A DNA stretch of 64,000 bases from DATFVA01 sp963811905 (GCA_963811905.1 CAWETK010000010.1:1-64000), one strand, 5' to 3'. Positions 10,474 to 20,027 are shown, counted from the first letter of the stretch. The notes: a model not told the origin generated them from the letters alone. Translations and numbers: made by a program.

Positions 10474-13041
10474 TCAGGCTGAATTTCTGCTGGCGTTTAT
10501 ATTTCCATAGAGGGATCTCTGTACGATTTTTTCATAAGTCCCTGCATCAGAACTTTTCTGTTCAATTTTCTGCAGGGCATACTGCTGTATAACAAGAAGG
10601 GGAAGCACAATCTGTTCTCTTATCTTAATTGAATCTTTAGTAACTGTGTCTTCCTCCATCAGTGTACTGTAACCGGAAATCAGAAGCGTCATTTCTATTG
10701 ATAACTTATATTCATCATACAGGATGTTCCAGAATTCACTGTATTCCTTATCCTTTTTTATGTAACCCGTTAATTCGAAATTGCATTTTGAGAGTGACAT
10801 CATACTATTGAGAATCAGCGCTTTGAAATATGCGGCCTCTTTAAACAGTTTTTTTAACTTATTCAGTTTTCCTTCATCAACAATTGTCCTGATTGCAGTG
10901 CCCACGCCGAAATAGCCCGGAACGTTCTGTTTAAGCTGGCTCCACGAGCCTACGAAAGGGATAGCACGCAGATCTTTTAAATCCAGCTGCTCCTTCGTTC
11001 CTCTTTTTGCCGGTCTGCTTCCAATATTAGTTCTTCCGTAATACTTCAAAGTACTTTTATTTTCCAGGTACGGCACAAACATTTTATGATTTTTAAGTCC
11101 CTGATATTTTTCATAGCTGATCTGAGCAAGAGTTTCAATAAGTTCTCTTGACTCATCAGAAATGGAATTTTCTCCGGCAAAGAGACTATTGTGTAACCCG
11201 GCTGTTATGAGCTGTTCACAGTTATTTATAAAGTGCTCTTTAGTACCGTATTTACTTGTTATAGTTTGTCCCTGAATTGTTAACTGAATCGCGTGGTTCG
11301 CTATATTTGGTCCCTGTGCAGCATAAAAACGATGTGTCTTTCCTCCGCCGCGTGCAGGAGGACCTCCTCTGCCGTCGAAAAATATAGCTTCAATATTATA
11401 CTCACTGCATACTGAAGTCAGCTTTTCTTTAGTTTTAAATATAGACCAGTTAGCCTGCAGGTAGCCGCCGTCTTTTGTTCCATCTGAGAATCCGAGCATA
11501 ATAGTCTGTCTGTTCTCCCTGTCCTTTATATGCTGTCTGTATTCCGGGATATCAAAGAGTTCCTTCATTATGAATTCAGAATTTTTCATCCCTTCCATTG
11601 ATTCAAATAATGGTATAATATCGAAAGGTACTTTCCCTTCATTCCATCCGCACCATCGTAAAAGAGCGAATACGAACAATACGGAAAAAATATCTTCGGA
11701 ATTACTGATAATATAACGGCTGCAGCCATCCTCACCATTTTTTTCCTGGATATACCTAAGATGTTTTATCGTTTTTATCGTATCAATTACCAGTTCATCT
11801 TTAAATTGATCATCATTGATGGGGATCTTTTTGCGGGCTAGTATTGAAATTAAATCTTTACGGGGGAACTGATCAGGACTCATTGCCGCTATATTTTCTT
11901 TTCTGAGGATTTCAGCGACAGTTTTTTCGTGAACACTATGATTCTGCCTGATATCAAGGGAGGCAAAATGGGTTTTAAATATTCTCACTTTATTGATAAG
12001 ACTATCGAGCTCGTCAAGATAAAGGCTGTTATATTTTTTGATGAGAGATTCTCTTACAGCTAAGAGAGGGTTAATAATTTCTTCATATTTTGTCACCGCA
12101 TCCCGACTGAACCTTGATACTGATAGTTTAGATGCGAGTCCTGCTACACTATCCTGAACCTCTCTGAAGGTCAGCTTTTTTGAAAGGTCTTTAACATCCC
12201 GGTAATAGCATTTCATCAGAGTCATACGGAGTTCATCCGCAGCAGCAGCAGTTATATCAGAAGTAACATATGGATTGCCGTCGCGGTCGCCTCCCGGCCA
12301 GAAACCCAACTGAATAATGTTTGTATTATTGAAGTTACTGTCAGGCACATATCTTTTAATTTCATTATAGAGTTCACCCGCGGCATCATAATATACGCTT
12401 CTGAGAAAGTAGATAATATTTTTAGCTTCATCCAGAGGGGTCGGCTTCTTAGCATTAACCAGGGATGTTAATCCCAGCTGCTGTAAAGTAAGATCCATTC
12501 CCGGGATATCGTTCTCAGTTATAAGGTTTCTTAATTTTGCTATTATATCAAGAACGGCTGGAGAATAAAACTGGGTGGGATGTGCGGTAAAGACAATTCG
12601 TATGCTGAAATTTGAAAGCGTTTCAAAAATACCGGAATGTGTTTTTGTAGTATCGGAAAGTGTTATATAATCCTTCAGTGTGAGGCTGTCCTCGAGCTTT
12701 AAGATCTGCGGAAAGGCGGCATCTTCAATACTATCGTACAGCACTATTTGTCTCTCGATATACTGTATCACCCTGAACATAAAGTCGATTTTCTCTTCTT
12801 CAGTCTTAAGATTAGCATGGGTTGAAAGGAACGAATCCATCATAGAAAGGGGATCGCTGCCGGAATCAAGTTCCCGCTTGAATATTGTCTGCATTAGAGG
12901 AATAAGCATTCCGATATTGCTGATGCTCCGGAACGGAAGGTTCAGGAAAAGGCTGTTGTAGACATTGAACTTGTTCTTTACGGATCGCTCAAATTCTTTT
13001 TCTTTTATGGTATTGCTCATCTCCGCCGGGAATAGTTTCAT
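10474..13041 (-). CDS. ppc: Phosphoenolpyruvate carboxylase
   Basis: Fixes bicarbonate onto PEP to give oxaloacetate, replenishing the TCA cycle. The 855-residue protein has the family signatures: VFTAHPTQ with the catalytic His (about residue 156), GFWPGGDRDGNP with the PEP-binding arginine, MLGFSDGTKDGGY, and the glycine-rich catalytic loop. That loop reads FDGRGGPPARGGGK rather than the enterobacterial FHGRGGxxGRGGGP, a variant known to me from Bacteroidota-type enzymes. The C-terminus ends ...NASRNSA, where classical enzymes end QNTG; the usual C-terminal glycine is therefore lacking. Start at 13041 or the Met at codon 8 (13020). Single gene, convergent with the preceding one. Confidence 0.95.
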   Translation of the reverse strand: MKLFPAEMSNTIKEKEFERSVKNKFNVYNSLFLNLPFRSISNIGMLIPLMQTIFKRELDSGSDPLSMMDSFLSTHANLKTEEEKIDFMFRVIQYIERQIVLYDSIEDAAFPQILKLEDSLTLKDYITLSDTTKTHSGIFETLSNFSIRIVFTAHPTQFYSPAVLDIIAKLRNLITENDIPGMDLTLQQLGLTSLVNAKKPTPLDEAKNIIYFLRSVYYDAAGELYNEIKRYVPDSNFNNTNIIQLGFWPGGDRDGNPYVTSDITAAAADELRMTLMKCYYRDVKDLSKKLTFREVQDSVAGLASKLSVSRFSRDAVTKYEEIINPLLAVRESLIKKYNSLYLDELDSLINKVRIFKTHFASLDIRQNHSVHEKTVAEILRKENIAAMSPDQFPRKDLISILARKKIPINDDQFKDELVIDTIKTIKHLRYIQEKNGEDGCSRYIISNSEDIFSVLFVFALLRWCGWNEGKVPFDIIPLFESMEGMKNSEFIMKELFDIPEYRQHIKDRENRQTIMLGFSDGTKDGGYLQANWSIFKTKEKLTSVCSEYNIEAIFFDGRGGPPARGGGKTHRFYAAQGPNIANHAIQLTIQGQTITSKYGTKEHFINNCEQLITAGLHNSLFAGENSISDESRELIETLAQISYEKYQGLKNHKMFVPYLENKSTLKYYGRTNIGSRPAKRGTKEQLDLKDLRAIPFVGSWSQLKQNVPGYFGVGTAIRTIVDEGKLNKLKKLFKEAAYFKALILNSMMSLSKCNFELTGYIKKDKEYSEFWNILYDEYKLSIEMTLLISGYSTLMEEDTVTKDSIKIREQIVLPLLVIQQYALQKIEQKSSDAGTYEKIVQRSLYGNINASRNSA

Positions 13042-13273
13042 TAAAACTAAATAAAACTATATAACTACTCAAATCGCAAAATCACCAGGCTTTAATTTCC
13101 CTTTCTCCAATATTCTATTATTTTCCTACGCAAGTTCAGGGATATTTCCCAACGTGGTTCGCAATGACTACTGAATGAAAAATATTTATTGGAACATATC
13201 TTTATATGGATGGTATCACTCATTCATGAAAATTCCCTTGAACATACATCTTTATTTGGCAATATTTGATTTT

Positions 13274-15106
13274 ATGCATAAGAAAATATTAATCTTTTTA
13301 CTTTTTATTCCCGTGTTTGTTTTTGCACAGAACAGCACAACTCTGCAGCAGCGTTATATGCTGGGACAGGGATACCTGCAGGCGGGTCAGCTGGAAAAAG
13401 CAAAATCTATTTACGAAGAACTGTATAACCAGAACCAGGATAATTTCCAGTACTTCGAGGCCCTGAATAATGTATACCTTCAGCTGAAGGATTACCAGGG
13501 CTCATTAAAGATAATACAGGAAAGGATGCAGAAGTTCGCCCCCGATGCTAATATGTATGGTCTGCTCGGGTCAACTTATTACCTTATGGGTGATTCAGAG
13601 AAAGCGCACCAGGTATGGGATGAGGCACTGCAGAAACTGCCGCCCGATCCTATGAATTACAGGATAATATCCAACTACGTACTCGACAGGAGGGATTTTG
13701 ATAAAGCGATTGAGATACTGAAAAAGGGGAAGACTGAAACCAACGACCCGGTAATTTTCTCATATCAGCTTGCCGATCTTTATTCTCTTACGATGAGATT
13801 TAAAGAAGCTGCCGAAGAGTATGTTTTTATCCTGGATAAGGTTCCGGAGCAGGTTACCAATGTTCAGAATAAAATGTTCAATTATATAAATAAAACAGAT
13901 GCTCTGCCTAAAACCATTGAAGTTTTTGAAGACAACGCCGGTGATAATAAAGGCATAAAGTATCTGCTGGCAAGATTATTTGTTGAAAATAAGAATTACC
14001 GTAAGGCATTCGATCTTTACCTTGATCTGGATAATGAGAATAAACGTCAGGGTGCCGACCTGATCAGGCTGGCCGATCTCATCTACAGCGAGGGCGATTA
14101 TAAAACCGCAGGAGAATTTTACAATGAGATTATAGATAAGTTTTCCGATTCTCCCATGATATCCACGGCAAAACTCGGATATGCAAAAACCCTTGAGGCA
14201 GAAGCGGAGCAGGCCGCAGGCAAAGACTGGAAACCTTATCACGGTTTCAATACAGTGGATAAGGATAAAATTGATAAAATAGTTAATGCGTATAATGAAA
14301 TAATAAGCCAGTATCCTAATTCTGAAGTTTCACTGGAATCATATCTCCGGTTAGGCGACCTGGAACTTTATACACAGGGAGATCTCCCCGCTGCAAAAGA
14401 ATATTTTGGTAAAATACTAAATAATGCGCCTTTTTCTTCTTTTGGAGCTCAGGCTGAACTTGAATCGGGAAAAATTGAACTTATCCAGGGGAATCTTGAT
14501 GCTGCCGCAGATTATTTTCAAAAGGTGTCCGAAAGACCCAAAATTCCCGAAGATCAGAAAAACACAAGTAAATATTTGTTGGCAAGAATAGATTTTTACA
14601 AAGGAAACTTCAAAGAGGCAAAAAATCAACTGGTACAAATATTGAACAATATGGGTGATAATTATGCTAATGATGCCATTGAATTGTCGCTTTTATTGAA
14701 CACTACAATGAATGATTCGTCTGAATTAGTAAGATTTGCTGATGCAGAATTCCTGACAGATCAGAAGAAATTTAAGGAAGCTGCCGAAAAATATCATATG
14801 GTAGCTCAGAATCAGGGTGCTTTTATGCTTAAAAGTATAGCTGAACTGCGTGAGGCAGAAATGGAGCTTGCAGCAGGAAATGATGATAAAGCCATTGAAA
14901 TGCTGAAGAATATATCGGGTGAGGAGAGTAAAAACATTTATGCGGATAAAGCCTTATATTTGTTGGGAAATATTTATGAATTCGGCTTAAATGATTCTAC
15001 TAAAGCCGTTGAAAAATATGAGGAATTACTTGCAAAATACCCCGATTCCTTATATTTGGATGATGCAAGAGACGAAATAATTAAATTAAGAAATAAAGCG
15101 AGTTAA
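13274..15106 (+). CDS. Exported TPR-repeat protein
   Basis: An upstream ATG exists at 13175, but I choose 13274 because it begins a proper signal peptide (MHKKILIFLLFIPVFVFAQ). The ~610-residue mature protein is made of tetratricopeptide repeats throughout, for example GYLQAGQLEKAKSIYEELY, AHQVWDEALQKLP, YKTAGEFYNEIIDKF, AKEYFGKILNNAPFS, KAVEKYEELLAKYPDSLYL. Such proteins act as scaffolds for envelope complexes; no enzymatic domain is visible. clpX starts 2 bp after its stop, so the genes are co-transcribed. The specific role is unknown. Confidence 0.85.
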   Translation: MHKKILIFLLFIPVFVFAQNSTTLQQRYMLGQGYLQAGQLEKAKSIYEELYNQNQDNFQYFEALNNVYLQLKDYQGSLKIIQERMQKFAPDANMYGLLGSTYYLMGDSEKAHQVWDEALQKLPPDPMNYRIISNYVLDRRDFDKAIEILKKGKTETNDPVIFSYQLADLYSLTMRFKEAAEEYVFILDKVPEQVTNVQNKMFNYINKTDALPKTIEVFEDNAGDNKGIKYLLARLFVENKNYRKAFDLYLDLDNENKRQGADLIRLADLIYSEGDYKTAGEFYNEIIDKFSDSPMISTAKLGYAKTLEAEAEQAAGKDWKPYHGFNTVDKDKIDKIVNAYNEIISQYPNSEVSLESYLRLGDLELYTQGDLPAAKEYFGKILNNAPFSSFGAQAELESGKIELIQGNLDAAADYFQKVSERPKIPEDQKNTSKYLLARIDFYKGNFKEAKNQLVQILNNMGDNYANDAIELSLLLNTTMNDSSELVRFADAEFLTDQKKFKEAAEKYHMVAQNQGAFMLKSIAELREAEMELAAGNDDKAIEMLKNISGEESKNIYADKALYLLGNIYEFGLNDSTKAVEKYEELLAKYPDSLYLDDARDEIIKLRNKAS

Positions 15107-15108
15107 GG

Positions 15109-16362
15109 ATGGGAAAAAAACAGGGCCAGAAGATTGTAAAATGTTCATTCTGCGGCCGGGACGGAAGTGAAGTAGGCAGTATGATTGCCGGACCAGATGT
15201 TTATATATGCGATATATGTATATCAAGCAGTGTGGATATATTAAGGAACAACCTTGCTGCATACTCAAATACGAAAACCAAAGCTGCTAATATTCCTGCT
15301 CCCCAATCAATTAAGAAGACCCTTGATGAATACGTGATCGGACAGGAAAGAGCTAAAAGAGTATTATCAGTAGCTGTCCATAATCACTATAAAAGGATAA
15401 ACTCGAAAGGGTCATTCTTTGAGCTGGATGATGTAGAAATTGAAAAAAGCAATATACTCTTGATCGGACCCACCGGGGTAGGTAAGACATTACTGGCACA
15501 GACGCTTGCGCGGATACTTGAGGTTCCTTTTGCAATAGCAGATGCAACGACTCTTACTGAAGCCGGTTATGTTGGTGATGATGTTGAAACCGTTCTCGTT
15601 CATCTTCTTCAGGCAGCGGATTACAATCTTGAGCGGGCCCAGAAGGGTATTGTGTATATAGATGAAATAGACAAAATTGCCCGTAAGAGTGAAAGTACTT
15701 CTATTACAAGAGACGTATCAGGAGAAGGTGTTCAGCAGGCACTGCTTAAAATACTTGAAGGGACAGTTGCAGGAGTTCCCCCGAAAGGCGGAAGAAAACA
15801 TCCTGAGCAGAGTCTTATTAATGTGAATACAAAAAATATTTTGTTTATTGTCGGCGGCGCATTCGATGGTATCGACAAGATAATCGCATCGAGAATCAAC
15901 AAGAACAAGATGGGATTCTCGCGTGATGACCTGAAAGACAAAATATCGGATGAGAATATGCTTGCATATACCCAGCCGGAAGACCTCCTCAGGTTCGGTT
16001 TAATACCCGAGCTGATTGGAAGACTCCCTGTTACGGCTCCCCTGCACAGTCTTAATGAAGCTGCACTTAAGAGTATCCTTACAGAACCAAAGAATGCAAT
16101 ACTAAAACAGTATAAGAAATTATTTATGATAGACGGTGTTGAGCTTGAGTTCGACCCATTTGCGATCGATGCAATTGTTAAAAGAGCTGAAGCGAGAAAA
16201 ACAGGTGCGCGCGCTTTAAGATCGATTGTTGAGGAATTTATGCTCGACGTTATGTACGAACTTCCAAATAAAGATAATGTTGATAAATGTATTATTACAA
16301 AAGATGTAATTGAAAATGGTGCCGAACCTATTTATCTGGATGCGGATAGAAAATCGGCTTGA
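15109..16362 (+). CDS. clpX: ClpX ATPase subunit of the ClpXP protease
   Basis: AAA+ unfoldase that recognises tagged substrates and feeds them to ClpP. At 417 residues it is full length. The N-terminal zinc domain has CSFCGRDG and the second Cys pair in YICDIC. Walker A is GPTGVGKTLLA, Walker B VYIDEIDKIA, and the RKSESTSITRDVSGEGVQQALLK stretch and the ...GARALRS sensor 2 arginine region are intact. The LGF loop that docks ClpP is expected near KNKMGFSRDD; here IGF is replaced by MGF. No clpP is adjacent. It follows the TPR gene by 2 bp and ends before a strong terminator. Confidence 0.97.
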   Translation: MGKKQGQKIVKCSFCGRDGSEVGSMIAGPDVYICDICISSSVDILRNNLAAYSNTKTKAANIPAPQSIKKTLDEYVIGQERAKRVLSVAVHNHYKRINSKGSFFELDDVEIEKSNILLIGPTGVGKTLLAQTLARILEVPFAIADATTLTEAGYVGDDVETVLVHLLQAADYNLERAQKGIVYIDEIDKIARKSESTSITRDVSGEGVQQALLKILEGTVAGVPPKGGRKHPEQSLINVNTKNILFIVGGAFDGIDKIIASRINKNKMGFSRDDLKDKISDENMLAYTQPEDLLRFGLIPELIGRLPVTAPLHSLNEAALKSILTEPKNAILKQYKKLFMIDGVELEFDPFAIDAIVKRAEARKTGARALRSIVEEFMLDVMYELPNKDNVDKCIITKDVIENGAEPIYLDADRKSA

Positions 16363-16389
16363 TCATTATCCCTGTGCTTTTTATTTATG

Positions 16390-16420
16390 AAGGCGATTAT
16401 TTTAATCGCCTTTAATTTTT
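16390..16420 (+). terminator. Intrinsic terminator after clpX
   Basis: AAGGCGATTA (16390-16399) pairs perfectly with TAATCGCCTT (16403-16412), a 10-bp stem followed by TAATTTTTT. It separates clpX from the next gene on the same strand. Confidence 0.85.
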
Positions 16421-16437
16421 TAAAGAAATGATTTGAT

Positions 16438-17694
16438 ATGTTCAGAAAGATTGTATTTATACTTGTCCTTGCCTCAATAACGGCATTTGCCCAGTCAAAG
16501 ATCTTAATTTATATGGACCTGCAGCAGACTGATCATCTTAAAGCTTATGGTATTACATTTCACGCTTTACAGAAGAGTATTAAATCAGACTGGCTTCTGA
16601 ATTACCGCGGCGGTTCATTTATGATTGACTACGATAATAACATTGCTGTTGAATGCAGGATTGAAGGCGTTGCTTTCGATCTGCTTTCTTCTTCCCAGGC
16701 TGCCGAAATTTATTCGACAGTGCAGAGCGATGACAATAATATGGATGTAGTAAGGCTTGAGAAGGCGCCGAAGATAGCTGTGTACGTCCCACCGGGATTT
16801 ATGCCCTGGGATGATGCGGTTACCCTGGCACTTGAATACGCAAAAATACCTTATGATAAAATCTGGAATGATGAGATACTCAGAGGCGATTTATCCAAAT
16901 ACGACTGGATTCATCTGCATCATGAGGATTTTACGGGACAATACGGAAAGTTTTATGCGAGCTTCAGCAATGCCCAATGGTATATCGATAATCAGCTTAT
17001 GTATGAGAACGATGCGAAGAAGAACGGCTTTAAGAAAGTCTCTGAAATGATGAAAGCGGTTGCTATGGATATTAAGACTTTTGTAGGGCAGGGTGGTTTC
17101 CTTTTTGCAATGTGTTCTGCCACTGATTCATATGATATAGCACTTGCAGCTCAGAATGTGGATATTTGTGCGGAAATGTATGATGGCGATGCTGCTGATC
17201 CCGATGCACAAAGTAAACTTGATTTTTCAAATACACTCGCCTTCACCGACTTTAAGCTTGAAATGAATCCTTATGTTTATGAATACAGCAATATAGATAT
17301 TCAGCCCGGGGAGGTGGGTAATTTTGCAAACGATTACTTTACACTTTTCGAGTTTTCTGCGAAATATGATCCTGTCCCTACAATGCTGACGCAGGATCAC
17401 GCAAATGTGATAAGGGGATTTATGGGACAGACAACAATGTTCCGCAAAGAGCTTATTAAGAAATCTGTAATAATACTCGCTGAACGTCCCGGATCCGACC
17501 AGGTTAAATATATTCACGGAAACTACGGCAGGGGAACGTTTACATTCTATGGCGGTCACGATCCCGAAGATTACCAGCACGCTGTCGGCGATCCCCCGAC
17601 CGACCTTTCCTTATATAAAAATTCTCCCGGCTACAGGCTTATTCTAAATAACGTTCTCTTCCCTGCAGCAACCAAGAAAAAGCAGAAAACGTAA
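16438..17694 (+). CDS. Exported conserved protein of unknown function
   Basis: A signal peptide (first ~18 residues, ending FAQ) precedes a 400-residue periplasmic or extracellular protein. The fold seems globular and enzyme-like: LIYMDLQQTDHLKAYG and NYRGGSF near the N-terminus, a KIAVYVPPGFMPWDDA region, a WIHLHHEDFTGQYG motif with three His/Glu residues, GGFLFAMCSATDS with a Cys in a nucleophile-elbow-like setting, and a late FYGGHDPEDYQH motif. The order resembles class-I-glutamine-amidotransferase-like or ThuA-like folds, with Cys and paired His as candidate catalytic residues, but I cannot assign it. Similar Bacteroidota proteins are sometimes labelled asparagine synthetase B by automatic transfer; no AsnB synthetase domain is visible here. 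Confidence 0.7.
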   Translation: MFRKIVFILVLASITAFAQSKILIYMDLQQTDHLKAYGITFHALQKSIKSDWLLNYRGGSFMIDYDNNIAVECRIEGVAFDLLSSSQAAEIYSTVQSDDNNMDVVRLEKAPKIAVYVPPGFMPWDDAVTLALEYAKIPYDKIWNDEILRGDLSKYDWIHLHHEDFTGQYGKFYASFSNAQWYIDNQLMYENDAKKNGFKKVSEMMKAVAMDIKTFVGQGGFLFAMCSATDSYDIALAAQNVDICAEMYDGDAADPDAQSKLDFSNTLAFTDFKLEMNPYVYEYSNIDIQPGEVGNFANDYFTLFEFSAKYDPVPTMLTQDHANVIRGFMGQTTMFRKELIKKSVIILAERPGSDQVKYIHGNYGRGTFTFYGGHDPEDYQHAVGDPPTDLSLYKNSPGYRLILNNVLFPAATKKKQKT

Positions 17695-17804
17695 ATATAC
17701 TCCCGGAAATCTGTTTTGAACCTTAAGAGGGGGGTACTATCTATTTCTGAGCCTATGCTCTTTATAACTTATTAGAATAAAAGAGATTACGTTTTTATCA
17801 TTTC

Positions 17805-17839
17805 TTCCAGGTTCGGATTATATCCAAATGAACCTGGAA
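17805..17839. other. Hairpin upstream of the FAH gene
   Basis: TTCCAGGTTC (17805-17814) pairs perfectly with GAACCTGGAA (17830-17839), followed by AAATTTTT. It could be a terminator for the gene ending at 17694, though it lies 110 bp downstream, or an operator overlapping the next promoter. Confidence 0.6.
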
Positions 17840-17848
17840 AAATTTTTC

Positions 17849-17856
17849 TATCTTTG
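17849..17856 (+). promoter_or_regulatory. Possible TAnnTTTG-type -7 box
   Basis: TATCTTTG matches the Bacteroidota -7 consensus and sits 36 bp before the FAH start codon. No TTG at the -33 spacing is seen, so support is partial. Confidence 0.3.
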
Positions 17857-17892
17857 TGGAAATAGTTTTCAAAAATAAATTTTGTCAGAGAT

Positions 17893-18549
17893 ATGAAACA
17901 AGTTAAGATAAAGAACAGCAGTAAATCATTTCCAATCGGTAAAATAGTATGTGTGGGCAGGAATTATGCTGAGCACGCTAAGGAGCTTGGCAATGAGGTT
18001 CCGGATAAGCCGGTTATTTTCCTGAAGCCTGCTTCTGCTGTTATTTTCTCCGGTGATAAAATCATTCATCCTTCATTTTCAACGGATATGCACCACGAAA
18101 CGGAGCTTGTTCTGCTGATCGGAAAAACAATTAAAGATGCAGATGAAAAAGAAGCTGAGGAAGCGGTTATTGCATACGGGGTGGGACTTGATATGACACT
18201 CCGTGATATTCAAACCGAATTAAAAAAGAAGGGGCATCCCTGGACTATCGCAAAAGGTTTTGACACTTCTGCCGTACTATCTGATTTTATATCTATCGAC
18301 GATTACCGGCTTACTTTGGATGAAGAAATAATGTTAAGGGTTAATGATACCGAAAGGCAGCACGAGAAGCTGAACAAAATGATTTTCTCCCCGGTGCAGA
18401 TTGTTGAATATATATCATCCTTAATGACCCTTGAAGAGGGAGATCTTGTCTTTACAGGAACGCCGGCAGGTGTTAATAAAGCAGTAAGAGGAGATAAACT
18501 TCACGCTGAGATTACAGGGATTGCTTCACTTGAATGTGAGGTTGTGTAG
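17893..18549 (+). CDS. Fumarylacetoacetate hydrolase (FAH) family protein
   Basis: A 218-residue single-domain FAH-family enzyme. The family motifs are present: CVGRNYAEHAKELG, PVIFLKPASAV, a metal-binding acidic site in HHETELVLLIG, GVGLDMTLRDIQ, WTIAKGFDTSA and the C-terminal GDLVFTGTPAGV. Members act as acylpyruvate hydrolases, oxaloacetate decarboxylases or oxaloacetate tautomerases on small 2-keto acids with a Mg or Mn ion. The substrate cannot be told from the sequence. An acylpyruvase/oxaloacetate-type role fits the small FAHD1-like size. No pathway neighbours point to aromatic degradation. Confidence 0.9.
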   Translation: MKQVKIKNSSKSFPIGKIVCVGRNYAEHAKELGNEVPDKPVIFLKPASAVIFSGDKIIHPSFSTDMHHETELVLLIGKTIKDADEKEAEEAVIAYGVGLDMTLRDIQTELKKKGHPWTIAKGFDTSAVLSDFISIDDYRLTLDEEIMLRVNDTERQHEKLNKMIFSPVQIVEYISSLMTLEEGDLVFTGTPAGVNKAVRGDKLHAEITGIASLECEVV

Positions 18550-18770
18550 AATTAGCGGATTTTGGAATTTAGAGAAAATCGGATCTATTGCAGGTGGAAT
18601 TTGACCAGCGATGCTGGAACGAAAGCCTGCTCCGCATAACCGATGGACACTTCAAATTCAGTAATTATTAACAATAACGACGAGTTAAATCCTGCTGATG
18701 AGGGAAGAAGCATATCGTAACGATATTAACACGCTATATAATCATACTATTATTAATTAAATTAAGGGAT

Positions 18771-19292
18771 ATGAATATGTCTAAATATCCGCACGAATTA
18801 AGCCGCGGCAATAATAATGTTGTTGTGGCTATTACAAAAACAGAAGCAGGAAAGGTATTCACACCAGACTCCAGAGTAGAGGTAACTGTCGAAGCCAGAA
18901 ACATGCAATGTGCTAACAGAATTAACAGCCTTGTTGTTAAATTCATAAGAATCGACATTCAGGGAGATAATCAGGTACTTGTTATGGAAAGACTTATACC
19001 TATCGAACCCAGGGGAATAGAAGTGGAGGTCAGAGAAACTATGTACTCTGTATTAAAGGATCAACTGATCGAATTACACTCACAGGGATTCTGTCACAGA
19101 GATATCAGAGGTCCATCGGGTTTCGGGGGACGTTATTTCGACAACGTCATACTTACCGAGTCCGGTCTGCGTCTTATTGATGTAGGTATATCTGCTATTC
19201 GAGACAACGACAATACAGAACTTTTTAATAAATATGTTGAGTCCGAACTGAAAGAACTTCAGGAATTCTACGATTATTTTATAGCTCAATAA
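18771..19292 (+). CDS. Minimal protein-kinase-like protein
   Basis: A 173-residue protein with what looks like a very small kinase fold. Visible parts: AITK with a Lys at 23, a Glu at 41 in a short helix, a hinge-like VLVMERL (69-75), a catalytic loop CHRDIRG (His109-Arg110-Asp111, Arg113), the metal-binding Asn125 in FDNVIL, and DVG (137-139) in place of DFG. The Gly-rich loop is missing and about nine residues (PSGFGGRYF) lie between HRDxR and the Asn, more than usual. There is no activation segment or large C-lobe. I infer a kinase relative, active or not; the partner is unknown. A Shine-Dalgarno-like AAGGGA precedes ATG 18771; Met3 is an alternative start. Upstream 18550-18770 holds no clear gene. 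Confidence 0.6.
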   Translation: MNMSKYPHELSRGNNNVVVAITKTEAGKVFTPDSRVEVTVEARNMQCANRINSLVVKFIRIDIQGDNQVLVMERLIPIEPRGIEVEVRETMYSVLKDQLIELHSQGFCHRDIRGPSGFGGRYFDNVILTESGLRLIDVGISAIRDNDNTELFNKYVESELKELQEFYDYFIAQ

Positions 19293-19354
19293 GTGCAAAT
19301 TATAAGCGTAAACACTCCAACAAAAGCCTCGATAGACTCAGAACGCAGCGGCTG

Positions 19355-19936
19355 CTATTTATGAAGATCTGATAATGATTTTTTAATAAGTTCTTCAAGG
19401 GACAGACCCGGTTCATTAGCAAGAATATTTCTTATAATATTATCCGCAACTTTTGCATTATAACCTAACGTTGTAAGTGCCCCAACCGCCTCATTCTTTA
19501 CACTGAAGGATATTTCTCCGGTTCCTTCTTCTATTACCTGGTCAACTTTGTTTTTCAATTCAAGTACAAGCCGCTCGCTTGTTTTCCTTCCTATTCCCGG
19601 AATAGCTATAATCCTTGAGACATCCCCGCGCTGGATTGCATCCTTTAAATCATCCGTCTGTATTCCCGATAAAATACTCAGGGCTAATTTTGGACCTATT
19701 CCTGTTATCGATATAAGGAGCTCAAACATCTGCTTTTCTGATTCTGTAAAAAAGCCATAGAGAGTAATTGAATCTTCCCTGACATTAGTATGAATGAAAA
19801 GGGAAACTGTCTCTTTATCTGAGATGTTCTCGTAAGTATTTATTGAAACGCTTACTGCATAACCGACGCCGTTTACATCAAGCAGTATCCTTGTCGGTTT
19901 AAGTGAGATTATTTTTCCTGTTAAATAGCCTATCAT
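19355..19936 (-). CDS. ruvA: Holliday junction branch migration protein RuvA
   Basis: Tetrameric DNA-binding subunit that holds the four-way junction and loads RuvB. The 193-residue protein has the OB-fold N-terminal domain (MIGYLTGKI...LDVNGVGYAV), the two helix-hairpin-helix motifs (ITGIGPKLALSIL and IPGIGRKTSERLVLELK) and the flexible C-terminal domain that contacts RuvB. It is the most downstream gene of the leftward ruvC-yebC-recJ block. ruvB is not in the window. Confidence 0.95.
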   Translation of the reverse strand: MIGYLTGKIISLKPTRILLDVNGVGYAVSVSINTYENISDKETVSLFIHTNVREDSITLYGFFTESEKQMFELLISITGIGPKLALSILSGIQTDDLKDAIQRGDVSRIIAIPGIGRKTSERLVLELKNKVDQVIEEGTGEISFSVKNEAVGALTTLGYNAKVADNIIRNILANEPGLSLEELIKKSLSDLHK

Positions 19937-19946
19937 ATCAATTAAA

Positions 19947-20027
19947 AATTAACAATTAGTAATTAGAAATTAGAAATTAGAAATTAACAATTATAAATTG
20001 ATAATTGTTAATTACTAATTGTTAATT
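19947..20027. repeat. Long AT-rich inverted repeat between ruvC and ruvA
   Basis: Nineteen bases at 19947-19965 are perfectly inverted at 20009-20027, with about three tandem copies of a TTAGAAA-type unit in the loop. The right arm overlaps the ruvC stop codon. It could form a large hairpin reducing read-through into ruvA, but no GC core or classic U-tract is present. Confidence 0.75.

Noticed and set aside
13175..13273. Upstream start for the TPR protein at 13175
   Set aside because: It would add 33 residues before a perfect signal peptide, and would bury that signal inside the protein.
18643..18720. 25-residue frame (MDTSNSVIINNNDEL...) upstream of the kinase-like gene
   Set aside because: No ribosome site, Asn-rich sequence, no link to the next gene; such frames are common in AT-rich spacers.
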